From Coriobacteriales bacterium (GTDB taxonomy: Bacteria > Actinomycetota > Coriobacteriia > Coriobacteriales > UBA8131), in NCBI GenBank assembly GCA_031264075.1, contig JAISEO010000008.1, forward strand, positions 1 through 42,185: a stretch of 42,185 nucleotides of DNA, written 5' to 3'. Each line of letters opens with the position of its first letter. The stretch's first letter is position 1. Of this stretch, positions 27,330 through 36,129 are shown one piece after another. Position numbers and translations under genes: made by a program. A model generated the notes under the pieces. It saw only the letters and a program-made list of their open reading frames with translations, did not search any database and was not told the origin of the DNA.

Positions 27330-28298
27330 TTACCGACAACTGGCCAGGATTAACTCCTCTAAAACCAGCCTTGCGTCCTCACCGCTCTTCATACGGGCAT
27401 CCCCGCGGGCGGCATGGGCGAGCAACTCACGCAGTTCGGAGGCCTCGTAGCGCTCTGCAAGCGACGCGAGACGACGGAGCTGCCAATCCGGCTTGCCGAG
27501 GGTCTTTGCGAGCTTTCCATCACGACGTGCCGCAAGTGAGCTGTACATCAGCAGCTCTCTCAGGCGCGTGACACAGAGATACAGCAGGCTCACCGGCGAT
27601 TCGCGCGGCAAGGCTTTGAGCAGCTCGAGGGCCTTGAGGAGGTCGCGCGAGGAATAGGCATCGACAAAATCCCAGGCCGAAGGCTGGTTTGAGCGGGCGA
27701 TGACCGCGACGACATCCTCCAGATTGGCCTCGCTCCTGCCCAGCGCCAGGACATAGGACGCCAGCTTTTTGACCTCGGTATTAAGGGCGATGGTCGAAGC
27801 GCCCACTAGCTCGGCGAGCCTTGCTGCTCCGTCGTGGCTCAGCCCTATCTGGTAGCTCAATGCCATCTTCTTCACCAGCTGCGGCAGCTCCGAACGCTTA
27901 CGGACGGAGGCGTCGATGACGGCCTTGCTGCCGAGCTGGCTCACCGCCTTGTACAGTCGCGACTGCTGGGTGAGTTTGGCCGCGGTCATGACGAGTATGG
28001 TGGTGGGCATGGGGCTTGCAAGATAACTGGTGAGGGCGTCTCTGAGTGCTGCGCCGCCCCTGTCAACATCCCGGATGATGACGAGCCTGAAGGGTGCGGC
28101 CAAAGGCGGCGTATTCAGGGTGTCCAGCAATTCGGTCAGCGGCAGATCCTTGCTGCCATCCAGTGTCTGTGCGTTGAAGGCAACGTCTCCCAGCCTGTCC
28201 AGACGGGTCCAGAGACGTTGCAGTATGGTTGCTACCTTGAGCTCATCGGTTCCGACAACAAGGTAGGCGTTGAGCAGGGGTGTTTCCTTTGTGGCCAT
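27330..28298 (-). CDS. holA: DNA polymerase III delta subunit
   Basis: 322 residues. The clamp-loader delta subunit opens the sliding clamp. The N-terminus has the family pattern NAYLVVGTDELKVATILQRL, the middle FRLVIIRDVDRGG and TILVMTAAKL, and the C-terminal helical domain AWDFVDAYSSRDLLKALELLKAL. There is no P-loop, as expected for delta. The ATG at 28298 follows GAGGAG closely. It lies downstream of comEC in the conserved comEA-comEC-holA arrangement. A gap of 120 bp (28299-28418) separates it from comEC and holds no obvious feature. Confidence 0.94.
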   Translation of the reverse strand: MATKETPLLNAYLVVGTDELKVATILQRLWTRLDRLGDVAFNAQTLDGSKDLPLTELLDTLNTPPLAAPFRLVIIRDVDRGGAALRDALTSYLASPMPTTILVMTAAKLTQQSRLYKAVSQLGSKAVIDASVRKRSELPQLVKKMALSYQIGLSHDGAARLAELVGASTIALNTEVKKLASYVLALGRSEANLEDVVAVIARSNQPSAWDFVDAYSSRDLLKALELLKALPRESPVSLLYLCVTRLRELLMYSSLAARRDGKLAKTLGKPDWQLRRLASLAERYEASELRELLAHAARGDARMKSGEDARLVLEELILASCR

Positions 28299-28418
28299 TC
28301 TCCTCTTTATCGCTCCTGCCTGAGTCCGGGAAGCTCCGTCGCGGGGCGCATCCGCTGGCGCGTCGGCTGTGTGGTGCTGGATCCCAGCGCTGCGCGTCCA
28401 CGCAGTACCAAGCGCTGC

Positions 28419-30962
28419 TTACTGTATATCGCTCACCATACTAGCACAGTACAGCTCCAGCGTGCGGCCTTTGAAGATACAGCTGATATCGCCCTGCTGG
28501 TCGGTCCGCAGTGTGCGAACCCCGCCTGCCTCGAGAATCTCGAGGATCTCTGCCGTAGGATGGCCGTAGCGGTTGTGCGCGCCCACGCTGATGAGCCCCA
28601 CCGTGCTGGACAGGCTGGCGAGCTGCTCCCCTGTGATGGCGCCGCTGCTGCCGTGATGGCCCAGCTTGATGATGTCGGCGCTGAGGCCCGGATTGCTTGT
28701 GAGTATCTGCGCGAGCTCCGCGCTCTCGGCGTCGCCGGTGAGAAGCGCCTGCTGCTCTGCGCTGCCATCGCCGTCCTCGTCGTAGCGCAGGAGCAGGCAG
28801 ATACTTTCGGCATTGGAACCCTCTGTTGCTGTTTTCTCCGGCCAGAGCATCTCCAGCGAGAGCGTGATGCCCAGGCGAAGCAGATCGCCGTGCGCAAGCT
28901 CGGCTACCTCCGTCTCTCCCATAAGGGTGGTGGCCTGCCTGAGATACTCGTCACCTGCCTGGTACTCCGCGAGCCCGCGGGCAAAGTATATCCTCTTCAC
29001 ATCCACGAGGCCCCTCAGCCTGCTGAGCGCTCCGGCGTGGTCGCTGTCCAGATGCGTGATGACGACGGCATCGAGGCGGGTGACACCGTTGCGTGCCAGC
29101 GCGTGGACGAGCGCAGCGTCAGACGCACCCGTGTCGATGAGGACGGCGCTGCCTCGCTCCTGCACCAACAGCGCGTCGCCCTGTCCCACATCCATCATCA
29201 CGAGGCGCGGTGCCTGTAGCTGCGGCAGCAAAAACGCCAGCAGACAGAGTGCTGCGAGCGTTGCCGCTCCACCAGCGCGCAGGCGCTGTGCGGAAGGCTC
29301 CGGCCAGCGGAAGTAGACGAGCGCCGCCACGGCAAGACCAACAGCGGCGGCTCCGGCCAGAGGCAGCGCCAGGGGAATCGAGGCCCAGGGCAGTTGCGAC
29401 AGGGCCGCGGCCAGCCATGCGGTGGCGTCGCAGAGGAAGGTCGCCAGGGTGAGGAGCAGGCTCGCGAGCGGCTCAAGCAGCGGGAGCAGCACGAGCGCCA
29501 GCATACCCAGCACGAGCGCAGCCGCTATCAGGGGGCCGGCCAGGAGGTTTGCGAGAGGCCCGACGAGGGAGAGCACGCCAAAGGTCGGTACGGCTATCGG
29601 CAGGGTGGCACCCGTAGCGGTAACCGTGAGGGCCAGGGCAGAGGAGACGGCACCGGCACCGTGTTGTGGGCTTGGCCGCACGGCGCTGCCCGCCTGGGCA
29701 GAGGAGGGGCCAGGGCTGTTCTGCCCTGCGTGCAGGGGCCCTGCGGTAGCTATCCACTGCGCGACGAGGTTGGCAAACAGGCTGATGCCCATGACCGCGC
29801 ACACCGAGAGCCAGAAGCCCAGCGAGTACGCGTTGGCCGGATAGATGAGCAGCATGGCGAGGGCGGCGACGGCGAGCGCAGAGGGAGCGTGGCCCCTCCT
29901 TCCCACAAAAAAGGAGCAGCCGGCCACCCCTGCCATGAGCGCGGAGCGAATAGCCGAGGGCTGGAGGCCGGTCAACATCACGTACAGAACCAGGACGAGC
30001 AGCAACACGCCTATCTCGAACCCGCGCCGCAGGGGCAGTTTTTTCAGGAACCAGCTGAGCAGCGCGGCCACCACGGCCAGGTGACTCCCCGAGACGGCAA
30101 TGAGATGCGTGAGGCCGCAGGTAATGAAGTCCTGTTCCACGACGGAGTCCTGCAGGCCCTCACGCCACCCCAGCAGGATGCCGGCAAGCAGGGCAGCGCC
30201 CTCACCACCCCTGCTGTTGATGTGTGCGACATTGCGCTCTCTGAATCCGTCGATGGCACCCCAGACATCGTCCGAGAAGCCCCGGTCAACGATATTCGAG
30301 AGGCTGAGCGTACCCACCATGCCCCGCTCGAAGAGCCAGCGCTGATCCTCACGCAGAGGGGCAAAACTGCACTCAGCGCTGATATGACTGCCCTTGGCGA
30401 GCACGAGGCCCTGCTCGTTCCAGAAGATCCGCATGCGCAGCTGCTCGCCGTGTGCGCCTTGGACGAGGGCCTCGGAGCCGCTGGAATTGGGGTAGTGGCG
30501 CGTGTCCTCAACAACGATAAGCTCCAACGCGCCGTTGTAGGCACTGCCCTGTTCTGACTGAGCCGCGAGGTGGCTGTAGAAGAGGGTTCCCAGGGCAAGC
30601 GCGAGACAGAAGGTGAACAGGGAGAGCAGGGGAAGCGAGAGGAGCCGTCTGTGCCTCTGCGTATGCGTCGGCTCAGCTTCCTGCCCCTGCGCATGCGCCT
30701 GTTCATGCCCTTGTTCACGCCCCTGCTCAGCTTCCTGCCCCGGTACCAGGCTCTGCTCGCACTGAGGCGCTCGCCCACGCACCTGCCTGTGCAGCAGCAG
30801 CCAGGCCGCGGCCACCGCACTGCCGCCCGCCACGAGAAACGGCAAGGCTGGAGCAAGCCCAAATCCCTGATAGGCAAGCTCCGATGCCAACACGATGCCC
30901 GCCCAGCACAGCGCGAGCGGTACGAGCAGGACGGGCAGTGCCGGACGCAGGGGCAGCTTCAT
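28419..30962 (-). CDS. comEC: ComEC/Rec2-type DNA uptake channel with metallo-beta-lactamase domain
   Basis: 847 residues. Layout: N-terminal membrane helices; a soluble DUF4131-like domain (about 130-230); the polytopic competence domain (about 240-560), with LTHLIAVSGSHLAVVAALL and LTGLQPSAIRSALMAG; then a metallo-beta-lactamase-like domain (about 590-840) with MMDVGQGDALLV, VITHLDSDHAGAL, LLTGDAES and IKLGHHGSSGA. It carries incoming single-stranded DNA across the membrane. An odd feature is a hydrophilic Gln/Glu/His-rich insert at about residues 65-105 (repeats such as GQEAEQGREQGHEQ) between the first helices. The ATG overlaps the comEA stop by four bases. Confidence 0.95.
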   Translation of the reverse strand: MKLPLRPALPVLLVPLALCWAGIVLASELAYQGFGLAPALPFLVAGGSAVAAAWLLLHRQVRGRAPQCEQSLVPGQEAEQGREQGHEQAHAQGQEAEPTHTQRHRRLLSLPLLSLFTFCLALALGTLFYSHLAAQSEQGSAYNGALELIVVEDTRHYPNSSGSEALVQGAHGEQLRMRIFWNEQGLVLAKGSHISAECSFAPLREDQRWLFERGMVGTLSLSNIVDRGFSDDVWGAIDGFRERNVAHINSRGGEGAALLAGILLGWREGLQDSVVEQDFITCGLTHLIAVSGSHLAVVAALLSWFLKKLPLRRGFEIGVLLLVLVLYVMLTGLQPSAIRSALMAGVAGCSFFVGRRGHAPSALAVAALAMLLIYPANAYSLGFWLSVCAVMGISLFANLVAQWIATAGPLHAGQNSPGPSSAQAGSAVRPSPQHGAGAVSSALALTVTATGATLPIAVPTFGVLSLVGPLANLLAGPLIAAALVLGMLALVLLPLLEPLASLLLTLATFLCDATAWLAAALSQLPWASIPLALPLAGAAAVGLAVAALVYFRWPEPSAQRLRAGGAATLAALCLLAFLLPQLQAPRLVMMDVGQGDALLVQERGSAVLIDTGASDAALVHALARNGVTRLDAVVITHLDSDHAGALSRLRGLVDVKRIYFARGLAEYQAGDEYLRQATTLMGETEVAELAHGDLLRLGITLSLEMLWPEKTATEGSNAESICLLLRYDEDGDGSAEQQALLTGDAESAELAQILTSNPGLSADIIKLGHHGSSGAITGEQLASLSSTVGLISVGAHNRYGHPTAEILEILEAGGVRTLRTDQQGDISCIFKGRTLELYCASMVSDIQ

Positions 30963-31744
30963 ACGGTTATATGGGCTTCGATGGCGGCGTACTTCTTCTC
31001 CCCGATGCCACTGACATTCTTGAGCTCCTCCTTGCTTTGAAACGCGCCGTGTGCGCTGCGATAGTCCAGTATCTTCTGGGCGGTTGCCGGGCCCACCCCA
31101 TCCAGTGTCTGCAGGGCGGCGGAGTCCGCCGTGTTGATATTGACCAGGGCCTGAGCGCCTGCGCCCGCGGACTGCTCGGGCCCCGCCACAGTGCCTGTCG
31201 CAGCACCTGCCACGGTGCCGCTGGCTCCGGCAGCCGGCGCATCGCTTGCTACCTCGTCGGCGCGCGGGATGTGTATCTGCATACCGTCGGTGAGCTGCTG
31301 GGCAAAGTTGACCACTGCCTGGGCCGCCTCGGGGGTCATGCCGCCGGCTGCCTGTACCGCGTCTCCCACACGGTCGCTGCCGGTAAGCGAGTACAGCCCC
31401 GGACTCGCCACGGCCCCGGTGACATAGACCACGACAAGGGGCGCTACCGCTGTTTCTTCCGCTGTGGCCAGGGCCGCGGCCGGCTCCTCGTCAAACTCCG
31501 TGGAGAGTTGCTCACGGGTGGAGAGTTGCTCACGCGCGTTGCCCGTCTCGATCTCCAGGGTCTCTCCCGATGGCCACCCACCCTGGAGGATAAGCACCAC
31601 AACAGCGGCTACGGCGAGCAGGCCGAGCAGTATGCCAGCGGTCCTCACCACCTTCTGCGGTGGCACCCTGAGCCTGCTGCTCAGCCCCTCGACAAAACTC
31701 ATGCCCTCCAGACCGGTAATGAACGAACCGACTCCTCCCGCCAT
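30959..31744 (-). CDS. comEA: ComEA-type DNA receptor with SLBB and helix-hairpin-helix domains
   Basis: 261 residues from the ATG at 31744, with a strong GAGGAGG ribosome-binding site. One membrane anchor (about 35-55) is followed by a linker, an SLBB domain (about 98-165: VYVTGAVASPGLYSL) and, after an Ala/Gly-rich linker, a double helix-hairpin-helix (about 198-260: LVNINTADSAALQTLDGVGPATAQKI). It binds double-stranded DNA outside the membrane for uptake through ComEC. The linker contains a duplicated REQLST encoded by an 18-bp tandem repeat. It is the first gene of comEA-comEC-holA; the promoter must lie in 31745-31883, but no convincing -35/-10 pair is seen there. Confidence 0.95.
   Translation of the reverse strand: MAGGVGSFITGLEGMSFVEGLSSRLRVPPQKVVRTAGILLGLLAVAAVVVLILQGGWPSGETLEIETGNAREQLSTREQLSTEFDEEPAAALATAEETAVAPLVVVYVTGAVASPGLYSLTGSDRVGDAVQAAGGMTPEAAQAVVNFAQQLTDGMQIHIPRADEVASDAPAAGASGTVAGAATGTVAGPEQSAGAGAQALVNINTADSAALQTLDGVGPATAQKILDYRSAHGAFQSKEELKNVSGIGEKKYAAIEAHITV
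31501..31536. repeat. comEA: 18-bp tandem duplication in comEA
   Basis: Two adjacent 18-bp units (31501-31518 and 31519-31536) differ at one base and encode a repeated REQLST in the extracellular linker. Gain or loss of units keeps the reading frame, so it could only change linker length. Confidence 0.85.
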
Positions 31745-31883
31745 TATGCCTCCTCAGGTTGATGGTAGCAGGCAGTGTTCGCTCAAACCCCGCCCGCGCT
31801 TATAGAAGGCAATGGTACAGCGAGCTTCTTAACAGGCGATTAACTGCGGATAAACCCCGGCTTAACTTCCCCAAACCCCAGCC

Positions 31884-33041
31884 CTACGGCAGCAAAACTC
31901 CGAGTATCTCCTCTACCCATTGTGCGTGCGGGAGCTCCTGCCAGAGCGCTTCTACCTCCCCGAGCCGTGCGTGCGTCTCGGGGTTGCGTGGCATGAAGAG
32001 CGTGCAGCAGTCCTCGGTGCCCTGTGCGGAAATCTCAAAGGTGCCGAGCTGCTCGGCCCGCTGTATTATCTCCTGCTTGTCGGTGCCTATGAGGGGCCGG
32101 AGCACCGGCAGAGTAGCCACCGCGTCCACCGCCACGATGTTGTCGAGGGTCTGCGAGGCCACCTGCCCGAGCGACTCACCGGTGACAAGGCCCTTTGCGC
32201 CAATGCGCAGGGCGAGCGCAGAGGCCACCGCAAACATCAGGCGCCGGTAGAAGATAATGCGGAGTTTTTCGGGTACAGCCAGGGCAATCTGACGTTGATA
32301 GCCGCCAAAATGGACGACGTACAGCGCGAAGAGGCCGCCAAACGGCTCCAGCGCATCGGCAATACGCCGCACCAGATACGACGAGCTGTCAGGTGTCTCG
32401 GGAGCACCGGAGAAGTGCAGGCCCACTACCTCTGCGCCGCGCCGTATCATCTGCCAGGCCGCAACAGGCGAGTCGAGCCCGCTCGAAAGCAGACAGATGA
32501 GCCGGCCGGCCGTGCCCACCGGCAGCCCTCCTATCGCCCGCTCGCTCACCGCATACACGTAGGCCAGATTCTTGATTATCTCCAGGTGCACCGTGACATC
32601 CGGTTCCTTCATCCGGACCGTCTTGCCCTCGGTATGCTCGACAAGATACGAGCCAAGCTCGCGGTTGAGCGTCATGCTGTCCAGCTCAAAATCGGTGTTG
32701 GCCCGCCGGGCAGCCACCTTAAAACTCGCAAAAGGTTCACTGCGCTCCAAGGCCCTGAGTGCGGCGGGGTTGATGGCGTCAAGCGACCGTGCGACCTGCT
32801 CCCCCAGGGAGACCCGCGCCACGCCGGGCAGCTTTACGAGCACTGCCAGCGCAGCACGGCCCTGTTTGTAGCTTGAGGGATACACCAGTATGCGCCCGGA
32901 GGTACGCCGTATCTCTGAGGCAGGCTCGACTGCTTTGAGCGCGACAGTTATGTTCTTGATGAGCTGGCGTTCAAAGCTCGGCCTGTTTCTCCCCTTGAGA
33001 CCAAGCTCGTGATAATGGACCAGGACGACAAACCGGCTCAA
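31884..33041 (-). CDS. thiI: tRNA 4-thiouridine synthase ThiI
   Basis: 385 residues, the shorter form without the C-terminal rhodanese domain. An N-terminal ferredoxin-like part and THUMP domain (about 60-165) precede the PP-loop ATPase domain with CLLSSGLDSPVAAW; most relatives have SGG-DS in this loop, so Ser replaces the first Gly. GLVTGESLGQVASQT and EDCCTLFMPRNPETHA are typical of the family. The enzyme puts sulfur on U8 of tRNA and may serve thiamine synthesis. Without rhodanese, sulfur must come from a dedicated desulfurase elsewhere. The start overlaps rpoZ by four bases and it ends the pyr-gmk-rpoZ run. Confidence 0.94.
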   Translation of the reverse strand: MSRFVVLVHYHELGLKGRNRPSFERQLIKNITVALKAVEPASEIRRTSGRILVYPSSYKQGRAALAVLVKLPGVARVSLGEQVARSLDAINPAALRALERSEPFASFKVAARRANTDFELDSMTLNRELGSYLVEHTEGKTVRMKEPDVTVHLEIIKNLAYVYAVSERAIGGLPVGTAGRLICLLSSGLDSPVAAWQMIRRGAEVVGLHFSGAPETPDSSSYLVRRIADALEPFGGLFALYVVHFGGYQRQIALAVPEKLRIIFYRRLMFAVASALALRIGAKGLVTGESLGQVASQTLDNIVAVDAVATLPVLRPLIGTDKQEIIQRAEQLGTFEISAQGTEDCCTLFMPRNPETHARLGEVEALWQELPHAQWVEEILGVLLP

Positions 33042-33556
33042 GACGCGGTTTCAGACTCTGATTCAGGCTCAGGTTCACCTTCTGTTTCGAGGTCCAGCTC
33101 GAGGGCTATCTCGGGAACCTCGGGAACCTCGGGAGCCTGAGGATCCTCAGAAGCCTCGGCATCCTCGGAAACCTCGGGAACCTCAAGCAGCTCGGCAACG
33201 CCAAGTACCTCGGGAACCTCAAGCGTGTCAAGGCTGTCAAGCGTGCTCAGTATCAGAGGCTTGCCCTCCTCGTCAAGGTCGTCAAGAATACCCTCTGCAA
33301 TCTCCCTATTGTGGAACTTGTTCCTGTTATAGCTTATCTCGCCGCGCTCTATCTCCTCCATCGCGAGTGAGAGCGGCTTGCGGCCGGCCAGCTGCGCTAT
33401 CTGATTGGCAGAGTTGAGCACCTTGGCCCTGTCACGTTGGCCCCGCATCATATCGTTGATGTCGCGCGCGCGCTCCGAGGCGACAACGCACAGCAGGAAC
33501 TTGTCGTTTTCGGTCTTTTCCAGTAATTCGTCTATCGGTGGCTGCATGAGTGACAT
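33038..33556 (-). CDS. rpoZ: RNA polymerase omega subunit with a long acidic repeat tail
   Basis: 172 residues. Residues 1-85 are a normal omega: MQPPIDELLEKTENDKFLLCV, ASERARDIND, then VLNSANQIAQLAGRKPLSLAMEEIERGEISY. Omega stabilises beta-prime in RNA polymerase. Residues about 100-172 are an extra acidic, Pro-rich low-complexity tail with repeated EVPEV/EDPEAPE-like units and no basic residue; usual omegas end near 80-110 residues. On the DNA the tail is a set of short repeats around ccgaggtt/cctcggga, which could change length by slippage. The context gmk-rpoZ is conserved in many bacteria. Confidence 0.94.
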   Translation of the reverse strand: MSLMQPPIDELLEKTENDKFLLCVVASERARDINDMMRGQRDRAKVLNSANQIAQLAGRKPLSLAMEEIERGEISYNRNKFHNREIAEGILDDLDEEGKPLILSTLDSLDTLEVPEVLGVAELLEVPEVSEDAEASEDPQAPEVPEVPEIALELDLETEGEPEPESESETAS

Positions 33557-33568
33557 GGATGCTCCTTC

Positions 33569-34198
33569 TTAGCTGGCGTCGCCGGGATCACCGTCCGCAG
33601 GTGCCTGTTCGCTCAGACCCGCGGAAATGACCTCCAGCAAGCTTTGTGTTGCCTCATGTTGGTTGTCGTTGACTATGACCACATTATAGCGGTTTTGCAT
33701 CCCCATCTCCACCTCCGCCGTCCGCAGGCGCCTCTCGATGGAAGCGGCGTCCTCGGTTGCCCGGCCCTCCAGGCGTTTCTTGAGTTCGGCAAGAGAAGGA
33801 GGCGCGATAAATATCGCGACGGCCTCGGGAAGCTGAGCTTTGATCTGTTCGCAGCCCTGAGGGTCTATCTCGAGGATGAGATCCCTGCCTTCGTCCAATG
33901 CCGCGCGCACCTCGCTGCTCAGGGTTCCATAGCGCCTGCCGTGAACCTCCGCCCACTCCAAGAGCCCGCCGTGCTTGACCAACTCGTCAAACTCGGCATC
34001 GCTCTTGAAATGATAGCTCACGCCCTCCTCGTCACCGGGACGAGGAGCGCGTGTGGTGGCCGATACGCTTAAAGCCAGCTGGGGCAGGGCTTCGACCGCC
34101 GCTGAAACCAAGGTACCCTTGCCAACACCGGAAGGACCGGAGATGATGAAGAACCTACCTTGATTCTTTTTGGTCTTTTGCTTGAGGTTGAGCGTCAC
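33569..34198 (-). CDS. gmk: Guanylate kinase
   Basis: 209 residues. It phosphorylates GMP to GDP. P-loop SGPSGVGKGTLV near residue 18, then SATTRAPRPGDEEGVSYHF (GMP binding) and DLILEIDPQGCEQIK (usually DVQG; here DPQG), followed by the lid region LEGRATEDAASIERRL. The N-terminus has a basic KQKTKKNQGRFF stretch. The start overlaps mihF by four bases. Confidence 0.96.
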   Translation of the reverse strand: MTLNLKQKTKKNQGRFFIISGPSGVGKGTLVSAAVEALPQLALSVSATTRAPRPGDEEGVSYHFKSDAEFDELVKHGGLLEWAEVHGRRYGTLSSEVRAALDEGRDLILEIDPQGCEQIKAQLPEAVAIFIAPPSLAELKKRLEGRATEDAASIERRLRTAEVEMGMQNRYNVVIVNDNQHEATQSLLEVISAGLSEQAPADGDPGDAS

Positions 34199-34506
34199 TC
34201 GCTAAAGTAGCTGATGAGGGCCTTGCGCTGCACTTCTCCCAGTCCTTTGACACGCCTGGACGGATCAATCTTAAGCTCGTCCATCAGCTTGGCCACTTTG
34301 GCCTTGCCGTAGCCGGGCAGAGACTCAAGCAGCGTTGATACCTTGATCTTGGAAGCCACCGGATCGTCGGTCATCTGAAGTACCTTGGTGACCTTGATGT
34401 CTCCGTTCTTGACCTTCTGACGCAACTCCGCGCGTGCGCTGCGGGCTGCTGCTGCTTTGGCCAAAGCTTCTTTCTGTTGTTCGGGCGTTAGTTTAGGTAG
34501 AGGCAT
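34195..34506 (-). CDS. mihF: Actinobacterial-type integration host factor (MihF)
   Basis: 103 residues. A basic N-terminal helix is followed by the helix-two-turns-helix DNA-binding domain with LLESLPGYGKAKVAKLMDELKI and RRVKGLGEVQRKALISYF, the hallmark of mIHF. It is a nucleoid protein that bends DNA and is essential in the actinobacteria studied. Position directly before gmk is the usual actinobacterial arrangement and is the best taxonomic clue in the window. The gap to pyrE is 34 bp. Confidence 0.96.
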   Translation of the reverse strand: MPLPKLTPEQQKEALAKAAAARSARAELRQKVKNGDIKVTKVLQMTDDPVASKIKVSTLLESLPGYGKAKVAKLMDELKIDPSRRVKGLGEVQRKALISYFSE

Positions 34507-34540
34507 AGTTTCTCCTTATCCGAATAGTGACCTGTATATA

Positions 34541-35263
34541 TTATGGGTTCCTCGGGCTCTTGGCAAGGTCTCGTGAGCCTGGAATCGTAATTTTTTCTCC
34601 TGACTTGCACAAATGGCAGTCTTCTGGCCGCCAGGAGGGGGTTTCAAGCGTGATAAGCGGGTAGTAAGGGCAGCCAAAATCCGGTTTTTGGCCCCTGTCA
34701 ACCAGAGACACCACCGCAACGGTGTGTGCCTGGGCCGCATGTACCAGTGCCACGAGTTCCCGTACCGAGCCGCCCGTGGTAACGACATCCTCCGCCACCA
34801 GCACACGCGCGCCCTCTTCGATGGCAAAGGAACGCCGGAACGCCATGGCTCCCTCCACCCTCTCGCTGAATATGAGACGACAGTCAAGCGCCGCGGCAAG
34901 CGCGAACCCAAAGAGGATGCCTCCTACGGCGGGAGCGGCGACGAGATCGACGGGCAGCAGGTCCTCAGGCAGGCGGAAAACAGCTTCACGGGCCAGATCC
35001 TGCGTGAGACGGGGATGTTCCAGCACCCGCGCACACTGGATATAGGCGTTGCTGTGCCGGCCACTGGTGAGCCGGAAGTGGCCCTTGCAGAGCGCGCCGC
35101 AGTCCTCAAGCACGGAGCGCATCTGCTCGTCGCTCAGCTTTGTCTGTCCGTGGCCACCACCCTCCGGTCCGTGGAGCGCCGTATCCGCCTGGCCTGAGTC
35201 CGCTTCGCGTGTGCCGAAAGCTTCGTTTTGTGTGGTATGTGCTGCGTCCTGTCTGCTGCTCAT
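34541..35263 (-). CDS. pyrE: Orotate phosphoribosyltransferase
   Basis: 240 residues from the ATG at 35263, which overlaps the pyrF stop (ATGA). The enzyme joins orotate to PRPP to give OMP. Motifs: CGALCKGHFRLTSGRHSNAYIQC, AAPAVGGILFGFALA, and the PRPP-binding RVLVAEDVVTTGGSVREL. The first 45 residues are a Gln/Gly/His-rich extension without family similarity; a start at 35122 would remove it but would leave a gap. The length exceeds the usual 200-215. Confidence 0.95.
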   Translation of the reverse strand: MSSRQDAAHTTQNEAFGTREADSGQADTALHGPEGGGHGQTKLSDEQMRSVLEDCGALCKGHFRLTSGRHSNAYIQCARVLEHPRLTQDLAREAVFRLPEDLLPVDLVAAPAVGGILFGFALAAALDCRLIFSERVEGAMAFRRSFAIEEGARVLVAEDVVTTGGSVRELVALVHAAQAHTVAVVSLVDRGQKPDFGCPYYPLITLETPSWRPEDCHLCKSGEKITIPGSRDLAKSPRNP

Positions 35264-36108
35264 GGCTTCAACTCCTCCGCTATGGCCTCAAAGGCAGCCA
35301 GGGGATCCGCCGCCTGGGTAATCGGCCTGCCGATAACAAGGTAGTCCGCGCCCGCCGCACGCGCCCGGGCCGGGGTGGCCACGCGCCTCTGGTCTGCCGC
35401 CGCGCTGCCTGCCGGACGCACTCCGGGCGTTACCAGGATAAAGCCCTCGCGCCTGGCCGCTCTCACGGCTTTTGCCTCCTCGGGAGAGCAGACCACGCCG
35501 TCCAGGCCGGCGTCCTCTGCGAGCGCGGCCAGGCGCAGCACCTGCGCGGACAGCTCGGTTTCCACTCCGGTGGAGGCGAGGCCTGCCCTGTCCAGCGAGG
35601 TGAGCACGGTTATGGCGAGGCAGAGGGGGCGGCCCTTGCCAGGTACGGCCTGATGAGGATGGCCCTTTGCCGGGGACAGCCGCGTGCTCTGCCCAGCATT
35701 CAAGACGGTATCCTGCTCGCCGCCTCCTGCGACAGCGCTCCCCTTTACCCGGTTCTGCTCCCTATCGTATTCGGCACACAGCTCCGCGTAGCCTTCCTCC
35801 GCACCCTCACGGGCTGCCTCCATCATCGCTCTGCCGCCACTGGCGTGCACCGTGAGGAGGTCTGCACCCGCGTAGGCCACCGCCCTGGCGGCTCCCCGTA
35901 CCTGATGGGGAATGTCGTGCAGCTTCAGGTCCACAAACACGCGATAGCCCCTGTCTTTGAACTCACGCACCAGGGCCGGCCCCTCACGGTAATACAGGGT
36001 CATGCCCACCTTGAGCCAGCGTGCCCTGCCCGCCATCAGCTCTGCAAGCCTGCGTGCCTGCTCGGCTGTGGTGTCCAAGGCTACGATAATGCTTTCTGCC
36101 GGATCCAT
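35260..36108 (-). CDS. pyrF: Orotidine 5'-phosphate decarboxylase with an internal insertion
   Basis: 282 residues. It converts OMP to UMP. The signature FVDLKLHDIPHQV (DxKxxD catalytic array) is at about residues 58-70, with VTPGVRP and the phosphate-binding YLVIGRPIT near the end. Between AREGAEEGYAEL and CLAITVLTS about 45 extra residues appear (from CAEYDREQNR to PGKGRP), Gly/Pro/Gln-rich and absent from ordinary 230-240-residue PyrF. It begins 21 bp after pyrD and overlaps pyrE by four bases. Confidence 0.95.
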   Translation of the reverse strand: MDPAESIIVALDTTAEQARRLAELMAGRARWLKVGMTLYYREGPALVREFKDRGYRVFVDLKLHDIPHQVRGAARAVAYAGADLLTVHASGGRAMMEAAREGAEEGYAELCAEYDREQNRVKGSAVAGGGEQDTVLNAGQSTRLSPAKGHPHQAVPGKGRPLCLAITVLTSLDRAGLASTGVETELSAQVLRLAALAEDAGLDGVVCSPEEAKAVRAARREGFILVTPGVRPAGSAAADQRRVATPARARAAGADYLVIGRPITQAADPLAAFEAIAEELKP

Positions 36109-36129
36109 CCCTGTCCTTCTCTCGTCTTC

